The notes beneath the pieces were generated by a model. It ran no database searches, had not been told where the DNA came from, and saw only the letters and a program-made list of their open reading frames with translations. Shown here piece by piece: positions 33,871 through 44,999 of a stretch of DNA of 64,000 nt. Location: the NCBI RefSeq assembly GCF_000213175.1, contig NW_009799104.1, forward strand, positions 3,729,128 through 3,793,127, written 5' to 3'. Position 1 is the first letter of the stretch. Each line of letters starts with the position of its first letter. Made by a program: the position numbers and the translations under genes. The DNA is from Neurospora tetrasperma FGSC 2508. Taxonomy: Eukaryota; Ascomycota; Sordariomycetes; Sordariales; Sordariaceae.

Positions 33871-34931
33871 TGCAAAATCAGGGGGCGATACTATATCTAC
33901 TATTGTATGTTCGCTCGATCTTCCACCCTCTTATATGGCCGCTGTCATCCCGTCCGGGTCGCAGAAACCGCGCTAGGCCCACACATGCGAACCCTGGACG
34001 CGGGGGTGGCAGATCCAAACCCTGCTATCGTACGATGGATTGTTGTGGTGTAGAGTGCCCAGATTGCTATTACTGGCATGCCCGAATTGTTTAGTTATAT
34101 GTGGGGCCTATTAGGGCGCTACCACTATGTATTTTAACCCTCCATAGTTCTTTTCCCTTTTTATCCTTTAGTTTAGCACAATTATCACGCTTCTTGTGCC
34201 CACGAGTCCAAGATGGATGTACAACTTCCGATATCCACTTTATTTTCGTCACGTCCATCGGGGCTGCCAACCACCGAACCTACCTCTAGTCCTCTAGTGC
34301 AGCGACCCCAATCACGGATTACACCATCCAATCCGGACAAAGTACACCTTCCTCACATTTTACCCTACACTAGAGTTATACCCCCCTCAACTTTTTTAGT
34401 GGAAGCTGCCGGTCTGTCAGCTGCAGATCCAAGATTCCCGTCCTTTCTATTACGATGGCAATCCTGTCCAGTACCGACTACTAACAGCACAAAGCCTATA
34501 CTGCGGGGCGCCGGCGGAAGTTTAAGCGAAGACGGAGCGTTCAACCTAAGGTACTGGGTTCACCTTCTCGAACTGACCCACTCTGCTGTACGGCGGGCTG
34601 TGTCCCTGCTTTGCCGGTTCATGGAAGAACTCAGCTATAGTGGCCCGCCCGCTACAGTAGTCAGACGGTCAATTCTGTAGACCTGACAAGTAACCTCATT
34701 GCTCTCGATATCTCCCGAATGTCAATTCGCTTTTTCACTTAAATACCATGTCACTCTTTGTTGATCGTACTATCGAAATAGCTACATAGAGATGTCGAAT
34801 TGTAGCAAAATCAGTCATCTGTATTGTTTGCTAGCTTCACGGTCGCACCGACCTCAATTAAACTGCACAGTCGCACTTTGATATACTGACGGGAGGAAAC
34901 AGTGCACTAAAGCTACTCACTGAGGCTTGCA

Positions 34932-35003
34932 GACTATAGCTCAGTTGTAGGATAGCTTCTCATTCACTTAATGAATCGAGGGTTCCATCCAAATTCCCTA
35001 CTC
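34932..35003 (+). other. tRNA-like segment (pseudo-tRNA or SINE head)
   Basis: The segment contains a box-A-like TATAGCTCAGTTGTAGG and, about 40 bases later, a box-B-like GGGTTCCATCC. The intervening arm resembles an anticodon arm with CTTAAT in the loop, but the stems pair poorly and the acceptor stem is absent. It is not a working tRNA. Confidence 0.25.
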
Positions 35004-35210
35004 CGCGGTTGTCGATCACTTCCCGTTACGCGACTCTACCCTCAACTCAGCGTCGTCACCGCCGTGTACCGATGGGGCTGACGTCCCAGCAGATAGAGAG
35101 CTCCTAGCAAGTGGTGAGAGAAAAGCCATCACATAAGACTGACCAATTAGCAGATGACATTCGTGTTTCGAAGCTTGGCAGGATAGCTTGCAGCAGCCAC
35201 ATTGGGGCTG

Positions 35211-35623
35211 CCCTTGTGCAGGGTAGGGAACAAATCAAGTAAATCAAATCTGAGGTCAGATTTGGATTCAATTTGAGGATAAATTTACGGATTTACTTGA
35301 AATGTGGGAAAATTGGATTTGTTTGAGCACTCAAATCCCCAGGTTATACCCGAGTTGTTCCGAGCCCGGCCCCCTATAACTGCTATACTTTAGGTGCTCT
35401 ATATGCCCAAAATTATGGGGCAGCCCCTCCTCTCCCCCTCCCCTCTACCCTCGATCTGGATAATTTTGCTAAATCTGTCAGATTAGCTTGCAAAATCAAT
35501 CCCGGACACATCAGATTTGGGTTTGCAAACTACTTTTCAAAGGCAGATTTGCCCCCTTTCAGAGGTGGATTTTCTTGGATTTAGATTTGGGAGATTTGAC
35601 TTGTTCCCTACACTGCCTTTGTG
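35211..35623. mobile_element. hAT-like MITE with 8-bp target-site duplication
   Basis: The element spans 35219-35615 (397 bp). Its ends are CAGGGTAGGGAACAA on the left and, read inward, CAGTGTAGGGAACAA on the right, a 15-bp terminal inverted repeat with one mismatch. The CAGNG terminus is typical of hAT elements. The flanks are CCCTTGTG (35211-35218) and CCTTTGTG (35616-35623), an 8-bp target-site duplication differing by one C/T. The interior has many CAAATCTG/CAGATTTG motifs near both ends, as expected for subterminal binding sites. No transposase is encoded, so it is non-autonomous. Confidence 0.82.
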
Positions 35624-38600
35624 TACTTGGCAGCTGACATTGCATAGGTGCTGTTGGTCGGCCCGTTATGTTAGCTATTGTGGCTGGGAACGACGTTGGC
35701 TCATCGTAGTGCTGGTAGTATCGATGTAATCATTTTCTTTTCTCTCGGTGAGCTTCCAGAGGCAAAGGTGCGCGTGGCCTGCTATTTGTGTGAGAAGCTG
35801 AATCGATTGTGCTGGTCGGAGTCTGGAGGTTCGCGAATGGCTCCTTCGACGCTGGGAAGTAGAAGATGGATAGTCGAGATATTGAGGGGTAGGTATGTTT
35901 TTAAACTGACATGTGTAGGTAGCTGCCCTCAATTAGCAATTAGTGACCATGGAATGGTGTTTACCTATCTTCGAGTTCAGGAAGCTCTTCGATCTTTGAA
36001 CTTCGGTAACCACAGCCGGGAGGTAAAGAGGAAATAAAGTAAGCGAATCGTCAGACTTCCTAGTCAGAGAGGTTGGCAGATATCATAGTTTTTAAAGTGA
36101 CAGTTGGAAGTCAGACGCCCAGGACAGCCCAAGGTAGGTCAAAGGGGGATTATACGCAAGATCTCCGAGAGCCTTGGAGGCCTGGGATCATTCTTTTGGA
36201 ATGATGTGGAAAGATGCCTTGCTCTATTTTGCAACTCTCTTGCATGACTCGGTATGCGACGTGTTCCGCAACCCCGGTGTGGTTAACGTACCCAGCGCCA
36301 TCAATCCATCATGATGGTCCTGGACTGTGGGCGGAATGGAGAACGAGGAAAATCAACATAGGAGGGATTTACGATATGGCAGTCCACGTTGCGGAAGAAG
36401 AAAAGTGATAAAGACGATCCAAGGCAACAAAGACCTTTTTCCGTTATTGCATTGACAAATCAGCGTTATTGAGCTGTCATTGTTGCGGTGCAGTTCAGCT
36501 GAAGAGGGTTCTGCGCTGAAGATTGTTGTTGTTGTTGTTGTTGCTGTTGTTGTTTGTTGTCGTCAGTCGTTGCCCAGGCGTTGGACCTGGAGCTAACCGA
36601 CGTTAGTGCCTGGATGCCCTGACTGTTATGTCCGGGTGGAGTCGGGGTGGGACTAGGTACCCGGTGCGGCAACTACCGCTTCTCTATGATACCTCAACGG
36701 TAACGGTTAGTAGGTCAGGGACTTAGGTTGGAGGTATTTTTCAGCCAATTGGATAGGTTGTGTTCTGCATTTCGTCAACTTTTCGATGTTTGCTTTATCT
36801 AACACTCGACAGTGTACACGGTAGAATGCCTTTCAGCAGGTCCAGCAAGGCTCTTTACCTAGTGTAAGGACCTGTTATCCCACTCATGGAATATCTAGGG
36901 ATAAACCGCCTGTCTGCGAAGAATTAGCCGCTATGCCTAAACGGTCTAGCCGATGTGCCTGGGTAGCAAGAAATGCCGCCTCAAGCTGTCTTTCCATCCA
37001 TATGTGACAGTGTTGATGGGAATCGCTTCAAGTGAGTTGATGGTTGTGCTGGTCGCCATCTGATGGCCAAGACGTCAACCGACCGACGTCGTTGATCGGG
37101 GAGGCCGCTACAGAGCCTCAGGCACCCAGTAGCCGCCCGCAATGGCCGATAGGTGCGCTAACCACAAAAAAGAAAGAGAAAAATGGATATGCTCATGTTT
37201 TAGTAGGTTGAGGTATGTAGTCTGTAGTGTATGAAAAGGGAATTGCGGCGAAAATCTGTTGCGCATTTCGATTGACGTGGCCAGGGGCAGTGGCGCATTC
37301 GGTACTCGGAATGGATGCGACATACTAAACGGTGTGTTTGGGACCAATGGCTCAGCCTCCTTCGGGCTGAATGCTACCCCGGTAGTTTTCAGACTGGTAC
37401 GTACCTTACCTTACCTACGTACTTATGCACAGCACACAGTATCGGTAGGCCAGAGACATACATAAGGTACCTGTCTTCCCTAGCACATCGCATCGCATCG
37501 TCAATTCTGACATACCTTATGGATACCGATATGTTGTCCTGTGGACTTCAAGGGTCATGGGAGCGGTGTAGGGTTGCAGAATTAGACATTATGTCCATCT
37601 ATCGCTTCACTTTATGAGTATCATTGCGCAAGCATCTTCACGGGTATTTACTACGTATTGGCTGTACTATACAGTGAAAGTATCAGCACTGGTTGGGCAT
37701 CTAGAGGTAAGTAATTTGTACTGGAGATCAACCCTCACGTAGTTACCCAACGAGCCTTCAACCTGTTGCCCTACAACTTGGCAACTCCAACAATTGTCAA
37801 TTCGGCCATCTCATTGTTAATGATGCCATGCTTTACATCTTCAGGATGACCGTTCAGAAAGTTGTCATCAATTGCTTTGCATGATCTGGATGCACAAATC
37901 GCCATGACAATCCTACCCAAGCAAGCGAGACTGGACATCGATATGTGGACGTTGAAGAACTTGGGCCCTTGTTCGTCCAACCATGGACCGAGTCCAAGCG
38001 GTGCGATAGGTTTGGTCTTGATCTGATTTCACAAATGGCATCACCTCATCTGAAACACTGCGCCTGGCCCAAGACGTGTAGAAAAGCTACAGGAGAGCAG
38101 GCACAGACGTTGAGGATTCGGGAAGCTCTTTTGTGAAACAGAACATCAATAGGCCGGACAGGCTTGAAACAGTGAGTGCGGTGGCTAAGCTAGCTTCAAT
38201 CTTCAATTGAGGCTGAATGACTTCTTCTTAAGTCGACGACATCGATGTAATACTGGAGCGTAGTACTAGAGGTAGTCGTATCATTGGTCAAAGTCCGACA
38301 CCATTCACTGGTTTGTTAGGCTTGGCGCTTGCAAGGCATCAACTCTAGCACACGTGTAAATTGGAGTTTGGCACCAAAAGGGTCCACAAACAACATCGAA
38401 GCTTGGCTGCCGTCATGCCCTCAACCCCGCGACTGCCGAGAACCCGCTAAAAATCTCACCCACAGTTCAGTGCAGGTGGGTGACTTCTGCAGGGAGCCCC
38501 ATCCTGTTAGCCGCAACCCTTCTTTTTACGCCCAGCTTAGGCTTTCAGAATTGTACCTGCTAACAGTTCCATTTTTTGACACACATTTTCTACCTTTGGT

Positions 38601-39294
38601 TGTCTGCTTGCACGGTTCTTCCCCTGAACTCCAACTCCGGGAAACTTTCCTTTTACAACAACAACACACGAGCGGGAATCGCGGGCAAGGGAATTGCGCC
38701 TCGCGTTTCCATCTTCCTCCTCATATCCATCTGCCAAATCATCCTTTTGCGCCTTCCTCTTCCCAGCCTTACAATCAGATTATCTCCATACTGGAGAATG
38801 ACTCTACAACCCAGATTTCCACCCTCCGGTTCAATGTCGGCAACAGCGCTCCGACTACCTGTCCACCTCGAAGGGTACCGTTCTTGAACAGAAGTCCCAG
38901 CCGACATCGCCGGACTTAGCCCCGTCGCCAGCAAGCCAGATCATCGTCTCCACGTCTATTCGTTGTCTGTGGGATCGGATGCCCATTGCGATTCGTGGCC
39001 CGAGGCTTTCAATCTTTGACATGACGACCAAGTCTATCGATACCCAAGATGGCGTCGCAACTTACCCCCAGGTTTGTGCCCAGCCCGGTATGGACCATAG
39101 ATTGGATTCAACTTTATAAGACACGGACAAGGCCACATCCTCCACCACTGCCCGAGTCTCAACTTAATAACAGATGCTGACCCAGACTCCCGATAGCTTG
39201 CCTATTGCTCGACACTTCTTCCAAAGCACACAACCTGTCGCCAGGCGACTCCAACACGCGCCTATAACGCCAAATCTGTCTCTAGGAAGCGCCG
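35624..39294. other. Long gene-poor stretch upstream of ZF5
   Basis: No gene is supported. A TTG/CAA microsatellite lies at 36524-36557. A 196-codon plus frame at 38329-38919 overlaps the likely promoter and leader of ZF5 but has no recognisable domain. Confidence 0.45.
36524..36557. repeat. TTG/CAA trinucleotide microsatellite
   Basis: Nearly perfect TTG repeats with one CTG interruption. On the minus strand they would encode a Gln run, but the surrounding frame is not a supported gene. Confidence 0.9.
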
Positions 39295-40428
39295 ATGAAG
39301 TCCAACTGGTCACCGTTCTCCAACCCTTCCTTCAACTACGATGACTCCGGGTCCATGTCCAACACCCATCCGGACTTCTCTGGTGTCCACAGGACTGTCG
39401 ATCGCGATGGCAACGGGATGGGTCAAGAAATTTATCCTTATACGCAACATGAGTTAGGACATAAAGGCCAAACGCTGTATTCTACCAGCCATGTACGTCC
39501 AACAACCATCAACTAGGGATCCCGCCTGGCCCTTCGGCCCCCGTCTACCTCATTCAGCGAAGGTTGCGCATTCATGACGACTAACATCATAAACCACCAG
39601 CGCGCCAATCCACCGCTCGACATGTCCCGCATGGAAGTATACCCAGTAAACTTTGCAACCTCGGAACAATCAATACCGGGAGGCTCCGACTATGAGTGGT
39701 TCCCGAATAACTCGCTTTCGGAAGTCAACTACATGGAGGGCTTAGGAAGCACTCAGGACACTGGCATGACGTATGGCGGATATCAAGGGACAATGTTCAA
39801 CACCATGAACCTCGATAACAACAACAACGCCCTACACTTCACAACATCGCCGCACGGTTCCTTTGTCAACAACAATACTCATGCCGTCCATGGAACGCAT
39901 TCCCCTATGTTCGTGGGTACCCCGAACTACGGTCATGCCGATGTCTTTGCGCAACCCCCCGACTTTGGCCTCAGTTTTAATCTCGCGCTCAACCCGGCTT
40001 CGGCAATACGGTCGAGCACGATGCCCAACATCACACCTCTACTGACTCCACCCATCACCACCGCCGCCACCCCCATGACGATAGCCGACAATGACCACAA
40101 CTATGGCCACGGCCACGAAGCTGACTACGACCACGACACAAATCACGATACCCCAGCCCCAAAGCTTCCAGGACAAGAAGCAAGCGCAAGCACGAGCGCA
40201 AGCAGACGCAAAGAGAAAAACCAAGCACGGGTCTACAGGACTTCCTACGATAACCATGTCTCCCACCGCTACACCTGTCACCCTTGCCGCTTTTCCACGG
40301 ATGTTAAGCGGGACTTTGCTCGTCATAAAGAGACCAAGAAGCACAAGACAAAATCCCATCAGGAGGAACAAGAGGAGGATATGGACAGACTCGAAGGCAA
40401 CATTGCTATGGGAAGGCAAGGGAGATGA
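39295..40428 (+). CDS. C2H2-type protein with one remaining finger (ZF5 of the cluster)
   Basis: Two exons, 39295-39492 and 39601-40428, flank a 108-bp intron (GTACGT donor, CACCAG acceptor, phase 0), giving 341 residues. Residues 67-260 are rich in Asn, Thr, Pro and His. The single finger near the C-terminus is CHPC ... VKRDFARHKETKKH, matching finger 1 of ZF1-ZF4. The frame then ends after an acidic tail. Downstream, at about 40523-40600 in the + strand, a different frame reads C-x4-C ... TFKYEDSLF. This resembles a decayed finger 2 (consensus F-x-R-x-D-N-L-W-R-H) without its histidines. The gene therefore seems to have lost the second finger. Confidence 0.68.
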
Positions 40429-42557
40429 AAGAAATACAGCGGATGCGATGAACAGTAGGGGGGCTAGTCTACCCCATTTAGTCATCTCGCCTACCGCAGA
40501 GGTACCGTACGTTCAAAGGCCCAGAGTTTCGATCCAAGTGTTGCGGCACGCACCACTGCAGTTCAGGTACCGAGACTTTCAAGTATGAGGATAGTTTGTT
40601 CGTTGCGCTAATTTGTTCATTGCGCGAGGAGCCATCATTTGTTTTCGTAAGGTCCCTCTCTTTCCCCTTCTAGTTGTTTGTTATGGCTTTCTTGTTCTCT
40701 TCGCGACGTGGTTGGTCTTTGCAGCAGGTGGAAATAATGTCTAAAATTCTCAGTCAGCAGTTCATTCAGCCCATAATAATAGGGCGCCTGTTACAGAAAA
40801 CTAACTAGGATTGGTTTGCGTTATCTTTGACTTTTGTATTTATTTGGCTAATCGATGCTTTTTCTGATCCCGACTCCTTTCATCTTGTTCGCAACCAACC
40901 CGGACGAAATTCGAAACTTCATTGTGCCTCCCAGTCAATGACATTCGGGCCGCTAACGGAGAAACGCTACTTTTTGCGGGTTTCGGCGCGTTTACATGTT
41001 AAGGTCTTACTCTTGACCGATTAGGAAAGTCAAGAACCAATTGAGTCATTTCATTGGTTGATAACATCCCTGTTGAGACAAGGACCAGCATGCGAGAAAA
41101 GAAAGCTCGCAGTGCACGAACAATGCTGTCTCACCCACCAGGTACATTCCCGACAGGTACCTCGACGGACCGTTCCTTGGGCCAGGGACATCGATCCCAT
41201 GCAACGATCACTCTGATTGAGTCCAGCAGGGGATGCTTGATGATACAGTAATTTATTCTGGTAATGGCAGCCAAGGCGCTTTCCTCAATACAAGTAGGGT
41301 ACATTTCGGGTAATATGTTTGTGCGGTAATGCGATTCATTGGAAGAATGGCTGTATTTTACGATATATTACGAGTGTTAGGGAGTAATGGCGAGAGCACA
41401 AAGTGGGATGATCTTCTAACCTTTGTTCATATAACAATGCCGTCGCTCAGTAGCTTTCCTTATTTGGATATTTTCTTTCCTATTTATCAACGTAATTACC
41501 TGGTGTGTAGCTGTCGTACTTACGTTCATTGCAAATGCTTTAACCCGAATCCAGTTGTATCTGCATGACGGGATCTTGCCTGCGCTTGTCAGCAGCTACG
41601 ATAGCTGTACATGTGATGTGTGCTGTATGTACTATGTATACTCATTAATGCCGGGACCAAACCAGTCGCTACCTTAATCTCGAACTTTAGAATGGATCCG
41701 TTGGGTTTAGAAGTCACGAGGAAGGCAATACTTGGAAACGGATAATTCGCTACAAATTGTCCATCCAGTGTACTGTTGAGGCGATAGTTGTGTTCCAATC
41801 GTTTTCATCGCGCTGCACATGGGATCCCTTCAACTACCTAACTAGAGATAAAATCAGTCGCTGGAGTTTACCATGCACTCCTTAGGCAGAGCGAAAAATT
41901 GCGTGTTGGGACTTCCAATGTTGCGGTGGTACCTCCTCCACTTCCAATGCCCTGATGTTCCAGAATTCCATGTCGCGACCGGGCTCTACTTGTGGTGGAG
42001 TGCATTTCACCGGAGCTCACTAGGTCGGTTCCGAAATGTTGCCTGGAATCTGTCAAAGTCACAGATTCGCACCTTCCGACCTTCCTTCCAAACTACATGT
42101 ATCCCACTTTCCCCTTTCAAAAGGAAGGAACCAGCCATGTTCTTTGTAATAAAGAAAAAGAGGCCAAGTGGTGCCTGTCGCAATTCACCTGTGGTATCCA
42201 GGCCGGACATTGCGACTACCATTTTGTGTGGCTGTTGGTATCGTCCAAGAAATATGCGGCACCTGGCCCTGGAGACACCATGTTTGGGGATTAAAGCCTG
42301 GGCAACGGACTCTGAAATTGGCGAGATTTTGAAGGCAGAGATAACCCTGGCGCAAGGAAAGCTGGCAAGACCTGGTATTTTTTCTCAAAACATAAGTTTT
42401 ACATGTTTACGAGCCTCGAGAGGATAGCGTGGTGGTCGCAACCGAAGAGTGTTCATCGACAATCCGGTAGTTCTTTGGTGCTACTTCTGTTGCTGTTGCT
42501 GTTGCTGTTGCTAGCCGAGATCGAGGTCGACAGTGTTGGGGCCAGGGACCGTGTGAT
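40429..42557. other. Gene-poor stretch
   Basis: No gene is supported. A plus frame at 41992-42294 ends with a Cys-containing segment (four Cys within ~25 residues) that could be an exon of a small secreted protein, but no signal-peptide exon was found. A TGCTGT repeat is at 42486-42512. Confidence 0.4.
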
Positions 42558-44018
42558 CTACCCGGAGAGAGGCTGCTGCGGCAACTCCATGTCGCCAATC
42601 TGCTCAAACAGTAGAGGTAAAGACACGGCCGGCTCATCGCACTCGGGCAACTCCTCATTCAGGTCAGCAACATAGGCGTTAACTTCCTTGAGGGAAACCG
42701 GGAACCCGCACCCTCTGGACCAGTTGTTGATATTCCAACAAGCCCAGTCGCGGGCAATCCTTGCCTCGGCGTCTGCCTTTCTATGCAACCTCCGTGCCGC
42801 GCCATCGGCCCTCCTGTGCTGCTCCCGCTTACGACCACTGTGGCCAGGCACCCAGTGCAGCTCGAGACCGACGTCCATGAGAGCAGAGGCCGCGGCGCGG
42901 TTGACGAAACGCCGTTCGAGTTCCATGGACTGCTCAATTGCAGCCGTGGCGGCCATGCGCAGACCGGCAGTGGTGATGGGGAGCTGGCCGTCCAGCATGA
43001 GAAGGGCGCCCGTGGAGTCGGTAAAGATCTTGACGGTGACCTTTGTCCGCCGCTGGTTGGACTTGGTCGCTCTCTTCAGCCTCTTGTGCTCCCTTCTGGC
43101 CACTCTCCTCTCTTTTCTCTCTGCCCTTTTCTCGCGCAGGCGCTCCTTGGTTCTCTTTGTGTCCCGTTTCTTTCTCCTCGCCTTCTTTGCCAGCTTGCGA
43201 TGCCGCTTGGCCATCTTCCTTGCCTGTCTCTCCTTCCACTCCCTCGCCTTTCTCTCCTCTTTTTCCTGCCTCCTCGTCTTCTCCTCCACCGCCAGCCTGG
43301 CCTCCAAGCGGTACAGCTCGACCAGGGCCGCGTCGATTGCAAACGAAAGAGCCAAGGTCTCTGCGCCCGTGATGTTGAGCGCATCGGCTTCGTCTACCCA
43401 CACGGGCCAGCCCGCCCACACTTCCACCATGCCGTTGGGTGCGCCCGCCAAGCTGGGGTCATGGCGACGCAACGCTACCCCGGCCCCGGCACAGGTGCCA
43501 GTCTGCTTGCGCGGGTCCATGGAGGCGTCGGAGAAGATCACCACTTGGGTGTCTCTGGCCGTGCTGACGTGGGAGCCGGCAGCTTGAGCCGCCTGGAAAG
43601 CGAGGGCGTAGGCGCCGCCTTCGTCCTTTTCATCTTGGATGATGATACGGCCACGGAAGAAACGGGGGTATTCTGGATGGAAAAAGAGGGTTAGTTCAAC
43701 TGTCTTTGTACTCGAGTGAACTTCAAGGTGAAATAACGAAAGCGACTTGGAACTTTGCCGGAGTGTCTACCACAAAGTGAGGCTAACTCTTGAAGATCGA
43801 AAAAGGAAATACTTACTGCCTCTCATTGCCATCCAGCCCCTGTACCAGGAACTTTCCAGCCTGTTCCTCTCCTGTATCTGCCGTTTGACCTCCTCCTTAT
43901 CATGCTTGTGGCCGACGTTGTGGGTTGCGGCCGCTGCGACGGTGGACTGAGGTTGGGAGGTGGTCTCCGAGAAGACCGCAAAGAGAGCAGCGATGTCCAT
44001 TTCCTGATTGCTGGACAT
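42558..44018 (-). CDS. RNase H-fold protein with long charged insertion
   Basis: Two exons, 44018-43817 and 43672-42558, join across a 144-bp intron (GTAAGT donor, ATCCAG acceptor), giving 438 residues. The RNase H core has all four catalytic acids: D116 in IFSDAS, E172 in GAETLAL, D286 in IFTDSTGA, and D357 in RRADGAA, with the WVPGHSG motif (H345) between the last two. The family cleaves RNA in RNA-DNA hybrids, and this subtype resembles the RNase H domains of retroelement reverse transcriptases. Between the Glu and the second Asp, about 88 residues (190-278) are almost all Lys, Arg and Glu and probably form a long charged helix. There is no reverse transcriptase around it. It may be a host gene or one captured from a retroelement. 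The N-terminal ~110 residues are not recognised. Confidence 0.78.
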
Positions 44019-44999
44019 TTTGGGTTAGTACACACCTACAATGAAATGGAAGCGAGGAGAAAGAGAGATTGCTGATAGGCGCTTGGAGACTAAGGTACCT
44101 ACGTCTACGAAGAATTCGAGGCAAGTGTGATTTTGTTGAGCTGCTAATGTTTCAGAAAGTCAGTCTACGTGATCTAGGCCTGCTTTGAATACCTATATAT
44201 TGGGTCTTGATCAGCCTATTGTGGCTGGAAAAAAGTGTTTACGATCCAATGATATCCACGGGAGTCCGCAGTAGACGCGAGACATTTAAAGAAGACTCGA
44301 AGGAGTTTGGCAGAAGACGTGAACGAGTTTAGTTGAGAGTTAATGCCTTACTTTACAGACCGAATGCGTTACTTGCTTGTCTTCGTTTTGGTGGATGGAA
44401 CGAAAGCTAAGACAAAAGAGAATGAAGCTTACGAGACGTGGAGGGGTATCGTCTGGTGCAAGCAAAGGGGGCTGTCTGTCTTGCCGGTCTCTGCCAGTGT
44501 CAAGGGGGGGGGGCATACCTTTGCCGGGTCACGGGCTGGCAAACTGTGCAAACCGTGACGAGGACGTGGTCCAGAGGCTGGGATTCTTGGCTGATATCCG
44601 ATGGAGTCTTCGCCGGGCTCGGGTGCTTGACGGCTGGGGCTCCCGGGCGCGTAGGGGTCTGGGACCTATGTGAATACTGGTTCTTGATCCTTACCATCCA
44701 TGTTTTGCTCGCTTGGGTTTGTATCTGTATTGGGGGAACCCTTTTACAGAACCCTTCCCGTGGTATCAAAGTTGGCTGAGCAGCCCAGATATTTGTCATC
44801 TTTCCTGTGTATCTGATTGTCTCTGAGCAAGGTAGAGCAGGTCTGAAGCTGCTTTACAGTACTTCCATTTTATCACCATCCCCGATCTCGACATGGACAC
44901 CGGACTGCCTGGCATAACTAAACGACCATGGACGAAACGAACCCTTAACCACCGTCGCCGTTTTCTCTACGTCCCCAACACCGTGTTATCCTCCCTTTG
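44019..44999. other. Intergenic upstream of the RNase H-like gene
   Basis: I see no supportable gene. It is presumed to carry the promoter of the RNase H-like gene near its left end. Confidence 0.45.

Larger units (their letters stand above)
33213..35210. other. Gene-poor stretch with repeat traces
   Basis: No gene is supported. It includes an ACTGCAT-rich segment (33574-33870) and a tRNA-like segment (34932-35003), both listed separately. A 155-codon plus frame at 34213-34680 is open but has no recognisable domain or splice support. Confidence 0.45.

Noticed and set aside
34213-34680. 155-codon plus frame
   Set aside because: Composition is not convincing, there is no domain and no splice signals; kept only as a note in the intergenic entry.
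36466-36672. Poly-Gln minus frame
   Set aside because: The Gln run only reflects a TTG/CAA microsatellite.
38329-38919. 196-codon plus frame upstream of ZF5
   Set aside because: No recognisable domain, poor start context, and its position suits the ZF5 leader or promoter.
42688-43694. Two ~300-codon plus frames across the RNase H-like gene
   Set aside because: They are antisense to a frame with all four RNase H catalytic acids; their Ser/Leu-rich sequence mirrors the Lys/Arg/Glu repeat.
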